Assembly: GCA_947462525.1 (NCBI GenBank) | Contig: CANHPK010000029.1 | Coordinates: forward strand, 1-11,052 | Length of the DNA: 11,052 nt | Origin: Roseiflexaceae bacterium | GTDB lineage: Bacteria > Chloroflexota > Chloroflexia > Chloroflexales > Roseiflexaceae | Reading direction: 5' to 3' | Shown here: positions 6,516-11,052 of the stretch, piece by piece | How the letters are laid out: every line of letters begins with the position of its first letter | Numbering within the stretch: the first letter of the stretch is position 1 | The notes under the pieces: model-generated | What the model saw: only the letters and a program-made list of their open reading frames with translations | The model's database searches: none | What the model was told of the DNA's origin: nothing | Program-made: the position numbers and the translations under genes

Positions 6516-7136
6516 ATGAGCATACCCCTGCGCGACCAGAGCGTCCATGCGTTCCTCGATCAACTCGCCTCGGCCAGCCCTACCCCGGGTGGCGGCAGTG
6601 TTGCGGCACTCACCGGCGCATTGGCCGCAGGGCTCATCAGCATGGTCTGTCACCTCACCGTGGGGCGGCCACGCTATGCCGCCTTCGAGGCCGAGGCCCA
6701 AGCTATCCTGGTCCAGACCGAAGCAATCCGGGCGCGACTCACCGACCTCATCCAGATCGATGTGGCAGCCTATAGCACCGTAGCGGCTGCCTACAAACTC
6801 CCCAAAGAGGACCCGACCCGCACCGCAGCCATCGTGACCGCCATGGTGGTGGCTACCGACGTACCCCTGCAGATTGCCGAACAAGCGGCAGCACTCCTGC
6901 CGCTGGCCCTCCCCGTGGCCCAACATGGCAACCGCACAGCGGTCGGTGATGTGGTAGCCGGCGCACAGTTGGCCGTGGCCTGCGTGCATGCAGCATTGAT
7001 TAATGTCGATGCGAACGTCGGGTTGCTGGCAGATCATCCTGGTCGTGATGCATTTGTGGCACGCCAAACGGCTGCCCGCGCCGGGATCGAAGCCCAGCGC
7101 GATGCGATCGTTGCGGTTGCGATGGGGCGCTTGTAG
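6516..7136 (+). CDS. Cyclodeaminase/cyclohydrolase family protein (FTCD C-terminal type, FchA-like)
   Basis: This is a 206-residue, mostly alpha-helical stand-alone protein of the formiminotransferase-cyclodeaminase C-terminal family. Characterised members convert 5-formimino-THF to 5,10-methenyl-THF and ammonia, or act as methenyl-THF cyclohydrolase (FchA). The signature is the glycine-rich N-terminal segment TPGGGSVAALTGALAAGL at 23-40. Other conserved stretches are the Asp82 to Tyr86 region leading into AYKLPK (92-97), GNRTAVGDVVAG at 138-149 and INVDANVG at 162-169. The length matches the single domain, with no fused formiminotransferase. AGGAG at 6503-6507 overlaps the hisS stop and the ATG comes five bases after that stop, so it is translationally linked to hisS. 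The exact reaction is uncertain: no hutI/ftcD or folate genes are adjacent. The hisS link hints at histidine or one-carbon metabolism, but this is inference. Confidence 0.88.
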   Translation: MSIPLRDQSVHAFLDQLASASPTPGGGSVAALTGALAAGLISMVCHLTVGRPRYAAFEAEAQAILVQTEAIRARLTDLIQIDVAAYSTVAAAYKLPKEDPTRTAAIVTAMVVATDVPLQIAEQAAALLPLALPVAQHGNRTAVGDVVAGAQLAVACVHAALINVDANVGLLADHPGRDAFVARQTAARAGIEAQRDAIVAVAMGRL

Positions 7137-7159
7137 CCCCACGGCATGCTTGTGCACGA

Positions 7160-7175
7160 AGGTGCATGAGCACCT
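7160..7175. terminator. Weak hairpin between convergent genes
   Basis: AGGTGC (7160-7165), loop ATGA, GCACCT (7170-7175) is a 6-bp stem in the 48-bp gap between the cyclodeaminase stop and the dnaA stop. A short TGGTTT follows on the + strand and no U-run follows on the - strand. It is the only candidate for terminating these two converging transcripts, and a weak one. Confidence 0.35.
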
Positions 7176-7184
7176 GGTTTATGG

Positions 7185-8699
7185 TCACGAATAAAACTTC
7201 TCGCGCAGGGTGTTGATTTCGTTTTTGAGGCGCGTGTCGGTAATCAGCTCTTCGGTGATTTTCTCGCAGCCATGCATAATCGTGGTGTGGTCACGCCCAC
7301 CAAGCAACACGCCGATGTCGACCAGGCTGGCATCGGTTTCTTCCCGCAACAAATACATCGCAATCTGACGCGGCATGACAATGTTGCGGCTCCGACCGCG
7401 GCCCTGGAGGGTCTTGAGGTCGATGCCGTAGAACTCGCACACCGTCCGCACGATGACATCTGCGGTGACCCGCTTTTTGGAACGCGTATCGAGCAGATCA
7501 CTGAGCGCCGTTTGAGCACCCTCGACCGTGATGGCCGTCCCGTTCATCTTTGCAAAGGCTACCACGCGGTTGAGGCTCCCCTCGAGCTCGCGGATATTGC
7601 TTTGGATGCGTTGCGCCAAAAACTCGATGACCGGAGCGGGCACATCGACCGTCATCTGCTCGGCCTTGGTGCGCAAAATGGCAATACGGGTCTCGTAATC
7701 GGGCAATTGCACGTCGACAATCAGCCCCCATTCGAAGCGTGAGCGCAAACGTTCTTCGAGGGTCAAAATTGCTTTGGGAGGGCGATCCGACGTCATCACC
7801 ACCTGCTTGCCGGCGGTGTGCAGCGTATTGAAGGTATGGAAGAACTCTTCTTGGGTGGCGTCTTTGCCGGCAATGAACTGGATGTCGTCGATCAGCAAAA
7901 TATCAATGTTGCGATAGCGATTGCGGAACTCTTCGGTTTGTTGCCGGCGAATGGCGTTGATCAAGTCGTTGGTGAACTTTTCGCTCGACACATAGAGCAC
8001 GTTGATGTCGGGATTCTGCGACAATGCGGCATTGCCGATGGCGTGCAACAAGTGGGTTTTGCCCAGACCGACACCGCCATACAAAAACAACGGGTTGTAC
8101 GCTTGGGCAGGATGATCGGCCACTGCCATACAGGCCGCACTCGCTAGCCGATTGCTCGAACCGATGATAAAGCGGTCAAACGTAAAGCGCTGATTGAGCA
8201 TGCCACGGGCGGCCGTGCTCAAGAAGTCGATTTGCTGCGGGCTGTCGTCGTTGGTCAGCTGCTTGCCTAGCATTTTGGGCTTGGTGGTGGGCTGATCGCT
8301 GCCCCGCGCCGGCTTGGACGGTTCGGCACTCGCACTGACGGTCTGTGGCTTGAGCAGGTCGTCTTGGCTATCATCGACCGGCAGGTCCTCGTCGCGGATA
8401 ATGGGCAACTTATTGGTCGTGCTGCTCTTGGTAGCACTCCCATCGGTATGCGTATAGGCACCGACGACGACGCGCACACGCACCGAATACGCCAGAACGT
8501 CTTTGAGGATGGTGGTAATCATGCCGCTGTAGCGCGACTCGACGGCCTCGCGGAGCATCGGTGTGCTGACACTGACCACGGCGATGTTGCCGTCGAGGTG
8601 CACCAGCTCGGTGCGACGCAGCCATGTATTGTATTCGCTCCGCGGCAACTGAAGCTCCAGCGCGCCGAGCACACTATTCCATGTTTTGGGCAAATTCAC
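7185..8699 (-). CDS. dnaA: Chromosomal replication initiator protein DnaA
   Basis: DnaA is the AAA+ ATPase that binds DnaA boxes and opens the replication origin. I choose the GTG at 8699-8697 (504 residues, MNLPKTWNSVLGALELQL) because GGTGGAG lies six bases upstream and MNLP is the normal family start. A TTG at 8735 would add 12 residues without a Shine-Dalgarno. Domain I spans about 1-83. A long polar linker (domain II) runs about 84-155. Domain III has Walker A GGVGLGKT at 208-215, Walker B ILLIDDI at 267-273, sensor 1 VVMTSDRPP at 300-308, the arginine-finger region RLRSRFEWGL at 317-326 and the sensor 2 region RELEGSLNRV at 370-379. Domain IV ends with the DNA-binding signature GGRDHTTIMHGCEKI at 467-481. 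All key residues are present. The gene is convergent with the hisS operon and divergent from a lipoprotein gene; dnaN, recF, gyrB and rpmH are absent. A promoter and a terminator-like leader hairpin lie upstream. Confidence 0.97.
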   Translation of the reverse strand: MNLPKTWNSVLGALELQLPRSEYNTWLRRTELVHLDGNIAVVSVSTPMLREAVESRYSGMITTILKDVLAYSVRVRVVVGAYTHTDGSATKSSTTNKLPIIRDEDLPVDDSQDDLLKPQTVSASAEPSKPARGSDQPTTKPKMLGKQLTNDDSPQQIDFLSTAARGMLNQRFTFDRFIIGSSNRLASAACMAVADHPAQAYNPLFLYGGVGLGKTHLLHAIGNAALSQNPDINVLYVSSEKFTNDLINAIRRQQTEEFRNRYRNIDILLIDDIQFIAGKDATQEEFFHTFNTLHTAGKQVVMTSDRPPKAILTLEERLRSRFEWGLIVDVQLPDYETRIAILRTKAEQMTVDVPAPVIEFLAQRIQSNIRELEGSLNRVVAFAKMNGTAITVEGAQTALSDLLDTRSKKRVTADVIVRTVCEFYGIDLKTLQGRGRSRNIVMPRQIAMYLLREETDASLVDIGVLLGGRDHTTIMHGCEKITEELITDTRLKNEINTLREKFYS

Positions 8700-8733
8700 G
8701 GGCTGCTCCACCGAATGTCGCGTTGAGGGGGTC

Positions 8734-8758
8734 AAAAAAAGCCGCCAATGGCCGGCTT
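8734..8758 (-). promoter_or_regulatory. Terminator-like hairpin in the dnaA leader (possible attenuator)
   Basis: Read on the - strand, AAGCCG pairs with CGGCTT as a 6-bp stem. After a bulged G, two further CC/GG pairs enclose an ATT loop. The right arm runs directly into a tract of seven more U residues (A-tract 8734-8740 on the + strand). This is the form of a rho-independent terminator, yet it lies after the predicted dnaA promoter and about 35 bases before the dnaA start codon. No upstream - strand gene exists for it to terminate. Confidence 0.55.
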
Positions 8759-8780
8759 CGGGGTTTTTGTATGTCAGTGT

Positions 8781-8809
8781 ATTCTAGCGACTTTCCCCCC
8801 AACATGCAA
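8781..8809 (-). promoter_or_regulatory. Predicted dnaA promoter
   Basis: On the - strand, TTGCAT (8809-8804) and TAGAAT (8786-8781) are separated by 17 bases, a good sigma-70-type promoter. The expected start is near 8774, giving a leader of about 75 nt to the GTG at 8699. I searched 8700-8959 by eye for DnaA boxes (TTATCCACA-like) and saw none; the best is CGTCCCACA on the - strand, with five of nine matches. Confidence 0.6.
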
Positions 8810-8891
8810 CCACGAACGCAGCGTGTATCGGCAGGTGCTCCAGATACCGAACCGGATGTGGGACGAGGAATATGTAGAGAATTGAACATAT

Positions 8892-8921
8892 TTGCATTCC
8901 GAATCGTCAATCTTCTATACT
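8892..8921 (+). promoter_or_regulatory. Predicted lipoprotein-gene promoter
   Basis: TTGCAT at 8892-8897 and TATACT at 8916-8921 are separated by 18 bases. The surrounding 8880-8945 stretch is AT-rich against the GC-rich background. The expected start is near 8928, about 32 bases before the ATG. The -35 hexamer is identical to that of the divergent dnaA promoter. Confidence 0.6.
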
Positions 8922-8959
8922 TACATGATGTTACGTTTTTTGTGCAAAAGGAATCATCC

Positions 8960-9337
8960 ATGAACCGTCGTACCTTCGTCAGCGCCCTGATTGGTGGCGC
9001 TACCCTCCTCGCCCTGAGCGCATGTGGCGCGACCGCACCTGCTCCCGACAACGGCAGTCAAGCATTGCCCCCGATCATGATTGCGATTGCAGGCGAGGGC
9101 ATCAGCGGCGACGCACCCACGTCCGTCAAAGTCAATGAAACCGTCGTCTTCACCGGCGAATCCAAAGGCTGGACCGTCGAAACCTCCACCCCCGACCTCG
9201 TGACGGTGTCACAAGGCGGCACCCAAGACACATACGAGACGAACCCAGGCTTCCAAGCAATCAAAGCCGGCGCTGCCGCCGTCACCATCACCAGCCCAAT
9301 GGGCACCGTCATCGCGCTCGACATCACCATCGAGTAA
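8960..9337 (+). CDS. Small lipoprotein with Ig-like beta domain
   Basis: This is a 125-residue predicted exported lipoprotein of unknown function. The ATG at 8960 has AAAAGGA seven bases upstream; the frame is open further upstream, but the promoter at 8892-8921 excludes that extension. The N-terminus MNRRTFVSALIGGATLLALSAC is a signal peptide with lipobox LSAC (Cys22 as the lipidation site). The RRTFV segment resembles a twin-arginine motif, so Tat export is possible. After a short Ala/Pro/Asn linker, residues 36-125 look like a single beta-sandwich domain. It has alternating beta strands (SVKVNETVVFTGE, GWTVETSTPDLVTVSQGG) and the closing pattern FQAIKAGAAAVTITSPMG, then a final strand LDITIE. 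This resembles bacterial Ig-like repeats (GFxAxKAGxAxVTI). It is monocistronic, with its own promoter and a strong terminator at 9355-9385. A ligand-binding or cell-surface adaptor role is plausible but unproven. Confidence 0.75.
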   Translation: MNRRTFVSALIGGATLLALSACGATAPAPDNGSQALPPIMIAIAGEGISGDAPTSVKVNETVVFTGESKGWTVETSTPDLVTVSQGGTQDTYETNPGFQAIKAGAAAVTITSPMGTVIALDITIE

Positions 9338-9354
9338 GCTCCGTTGACGCACAG

Positions 9355-9385
9355 ACACCCCGAGCACATGCTCGGGGTGTTTTTT
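9355..9385 (+). terminator. Rho-independent terminator after the lipoprotein gene
   Basis: ACACCCCGAGC (9355-9365) pairs perfectly with GCTCGGGGTGT (9370-9380), 11 bp around loop ACAT, and runs into a T-run ending at 9385. It starts 18 bases after the lipoprotein stop. Confidence 0.93.
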
Positions 9386-9505
9386 CGTGTGATTGAGCGT
9401 ATGATGGGGAAAAGGGTTCGCGCGGCCCGGCAATCAAGTATACACAGACAGCTGCATCGACCCACCAAAACCATGCGACGATAGAGGTGCGCAAAGGAGG
9501 AACAC

Positions 9506-10399
9506 ATGACGGGAGCGCAGATTCGGATCCATGGCCTGCCCATGGACATAGGTCAAAACCGGCGCGGCGTCGACATGGGTCCTAGTGCCATCCGCTACGC
9601 GGGACTGGCCGAACGCCTCCGCGCCCTCGGCTATGCGGTCGACGACGCCGGCAACATCGACACCACGGCAGGCACACAGACTGCTGATGCGCACCTTGCC
9701 AATGCCCATCATGCCGCAGGCGTCGCAGCCATCGCTGCTGCCGCGTATGCGGCGATGCAGGCAACCATCGCAGCCGATGCGGTAGCTATTTTCCTCGGCG
9801 GTGATCACAGCTGTGCCATGGGCACCGTCGCGGGCTCACTGACTCGGCCTGGCCGCACCGGCGTGCTGTGGGTCGACGCCCATGCGGATTTCAATACTCC
9901 CAGCACCTCGCCGTCGGGCAATGTCCACGGCATGGTGGTGGCCAGTCTAATGGGGATGTGCCCAGTGCCATTGCGCATCGGGACAACGCCACTGGCTGCA
10001 AGCGATATTATCATGCTGGCAATCCGTGACCTCGACCGCGACGAACGGCTGGCCCTGCGTGCCAGTGGGATTACTGTCTATACGATGCGCGATATCGACG
10101 AACAGGGCATCCCGGCGTTGCACAAGGCCATTCAGGCACAGTTCGCCGATTGTACCAGCCTGCATGTCAGCTTCGACATGGATTCGCTCGACCCGACCAT
10201 TGCCCCAGGCGTGGGCACACCGGTCAGCGGTGGTCTGAGCATCCGCGAGGCGCATCTGATCATGGAGCTGCTCTGCGACGACGGCCGTGTACGCGCCCTC
10301 GACCTCGTCGAAGTCAATCCCATCCTCGACCAATACAATCGCACCGCCGAATTGGCGGTCGATCTGACTGCGAGTTTGTTCGGCCAACGTATCATTTAG
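9506..10399 (+). CDS. rocF: Arginase
   Basis: This is a 297-residue cytoplasmic binuclear-manganese ureohydrolase that hydrolyses L-arginine to L-ornithine and urea. Metal ligands are visible in order: His101 (GGDHS, 98-102), Asp124, His126 and Asp128 (DAHADFN, 124-130), then Asp224 and Asp226 (SFDMDSLDP, 222-230). SGNVHGM at 137-143 carries the arginase-type His141 proton shuttle and, with Asn130, marks arginase rather than agmatinase. EVNPILD at 269-275 supplies the substrate-contact glutamate Glu269. The length is normal for bacterial arginases, and nothing is missing. The start is clear: AAAGGAGG lies five bases before the ATG. The gene stands alone between two strong terminators, with no rocD/rocE or argR neighbours. 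It therefore probably works from its own promoter within 9386-9490, where I see only weak candidates (TATGAT at 9400-9405 and TATACA at 9439-9444, both without a good -35). Confidence 0.93.
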   Translation: MTGAQIRIHGLPMDIGQNRRGVDMGPSAIRYAGLAERLRALGYAVDDAGNIDTTAGTQTADAHLANAHHAAGVAAIAAAAYAAMQATIAADAVAIFLGGDHSCAMGTVAGSLTRPGRTGVLWVDAHADFNTPSTSPSGNVHGMVVASLMGMCPVPLRIGTTPLAASDIIMLAIRDLDRDERLALRASGITVYTMRDIDEQGIPALHKAIQAQFADCTSLHVSFDMDSLDPTIAPGVGTPVSGGLSIREAHLIMELLCDDGRVRALDLVEVNPILDQYNRTAELAVDLTASLFGQRII

Positions 10400-10401
10400 T
10401 C

Positions 10402-10443
10402 AAAAACCCGCCCCCCGTGCGTTACACGGGGGGCGGGTTTTTT
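10402..10443. terminator. Bidirectional rho-independent terminator
   Basis: CCCGCCCCCCGTG (10407-10419) pairs perfectly with CACGGGGGGCGGG (10425-10437), 13 bp around loop CGTTA. It is flanked by five A residues on the left and six T residues on the right, so it has a U-run on both strands. It lies between the arginase stop (10399) and the stop of the convergent gene (10455) and should end both transcripts. Confidence 0.95.
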
Positions 10444-10452
10444 GTGGAGCGA

Positions 10453-11052
10453 TTACTCGACGACGAACTCCATGCGTGCGCCTTGGAGGGTTCCGTCGAT
10501 ATAGACCTCGACGGCGTAGTTCCCCTCGGGCAAGACATACGAAGGTCCGAGGTCGATGGGGACATCAATGGCGACCACTCCATCGCTGGCCTGATCCCAC
10601 TCACCGATGTAGCGCAACGATTCGTCTTCGTACCCATCCGAAAAGAACTTCACCAGCACATGCGCACCCTGTGGTACGGCAGTGGCTGTTGCTTCGATCG
10701 TCAACGGGATGCCGTCAAACGACATGTTGTCGAAGGCATCTGATGCGACGAATGCATCGCCCTCATCCTTGGTGCCCAACACCAACTCTTGCAGTGTGCC
10801 GGCACTGGGTGTCAGCTGGAACGCCAGCGTGGTCGCTAGTGAGCGCACATCGGCAATTGCTGCGTCGATGGCAGTTGCCTGCTCTGCACTGCGTTCTGGA
10901 GCTCCAGCGATGGGCTCGCTATCACGCAGCTCGGTGATGATGTCGGCTGCCTCGTCGATGGCATAGAAGAAGTCTTCGTCGGGCTCGTTGCCCTTGGCAC
11001 GAATGGCTGCAACCGAGGCAACGGCGCTGTCACGCAATGCCTTGGTAGCGGC
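10453..11052 (-). CDS. Protein of unknown function with C-terminal beta-sandwich-like domain, partial
   Basis: The 3' part of a gene running off the right edge. The frame is open to base 11052, so the first Met at 11037 need not be the start. I do not recognise the family. Of the visible 199 or so residues, the first 75 are predicted helical and rich in Ala, Asp and Glu (AIRAKGNEPDEDFFYAIDEAAD, ATAIDAAIADVRSLATTLA). From about residue 108 of the Met-numbered fragment the sequence becomes beta-rich (IPLTIEATATAV, HVLVKFFSDG, GVVAIDVPIDLG). It ends with YVLPEGNYAVEVYIDGTLQGARMEFVV. The ending matches the general pattern of Ig-like or cupredoxin-like extracellular domains (PxGxYxVEVYxDGxL). There are no cysteines or TM segments in view. 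It is probably secreted or lipid-anchored, but a signal peptide would lie outside the window. It converges on arginase and shares its bidirectional terminator. Confidence 0.7.
   Translation of the reverse strand, partial: AATKALRDSAVASVAAIRAKGNEPDEDFFYAIDEAADIITELRDSEPIAGAPERSAEQATAIDAAIADVRSLATTLAFQLTPSAGTLQELVLGTKDEGDAFVASDAFDNMSFDGIPLTIEATATAVPQGAHVLVKFFSDGYEDESLRYIGEWDQASDGVVAIDVPIDLGPSYVLPEGNYAVEVYIDGTLQGARMEFVVE

Noticed and set aside
6438..7157. 239-codon open frame on the - strand opposite the cyclodeaminase gene
   Set aside because: It is a shadow of the + strand gene, with no recognisable domain.
8700..8735. TTG start giving a 516-residue DnaA
   Set aside because: There is no ribosome-binding site before it and the codon abuts the leader hairpin's U-tract. 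The GTG at 8699 has GGTGGAG at good spacing and the normal MNLP start.
8700..8959. Replication origin next to dnaA
   Set aside because: No cluster of DnaA boxes and no extended AT-rich unwinding element was seen; the AT-rich part is explained by a promoter.
1..11052. CRISPR arrays, insertion sequences, tRNA or rRNA genes
   Set aside because: I saw no spaced direct repeats, transposase-like proteins, terminal inverted repeats, tRNA cloverleaf or rRNA sequence on either strand.

Overview
The window is an ordinary chromosomal segment of a GC-rich bacterium. Nine of its eleven genes are complete; one gene is cut at each edge. Canonical Shine-Dalgarno sites, sigma-70-type promoters and intrinsic terminators are visible. 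The housekeeping proteins, the small Ig-like lipoprotein and the gene neighbourhood suggest a Chloroflexota member (Chloroflexia-like). That placement rests on family impression only, because no search could be run.

Layout, left to right. The 3' part of era (GTPase and KH-domain ribosome assembly factor) is followed by two tandem DHA2-type MFS exporters that are clearly paralogues, ending at a strong hairpin. Next come rlmN (23S rRNA/tRNA A2 methyltransferase) with a close-coupled small PGPGW-like membrane protein, then hisS (histidyl-tRNA synthetase) with a close-coupled formimino-THF cyclodeaminase-family gene. All of these are on the + strand. dnaA lies on the - strand, convergent with the hisS operon. 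A 260-bp divergent intergenic region separates dnaA from a small + strand lipoprotein gene. An arginase gene follows, then a bidirectional terminator, then the 3' part of a - strand secreted-type protein of unknown function.

The genes do not form one pathway. The first two-thirds is mostly translation and ribosome maintenance (era, rlmN, hisS) plus efflux. The rest holds the replication initiator, arginine breakdown and two proteins that are envelope or secreted-type.

I found no evidence of a new defence, mobile or biosynthetic system. The observations most worth a second look are regulatory. The dnaA leader contains an intrinsic-terminator-like hairpin between its promoter and start codon. 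rlmN and hisS share an upstream layout: the same 8-mer, an extended -10 at the same distance, and an inverted repeat across the predicted transcription start. The two MFS paralogues are nearly identical at the N-terminus and much more divergent in the C-terminal half. dnaA lies outside its usual dnaN/recF/gyrB context and has no recognisable DnaA-box cluster beside it.
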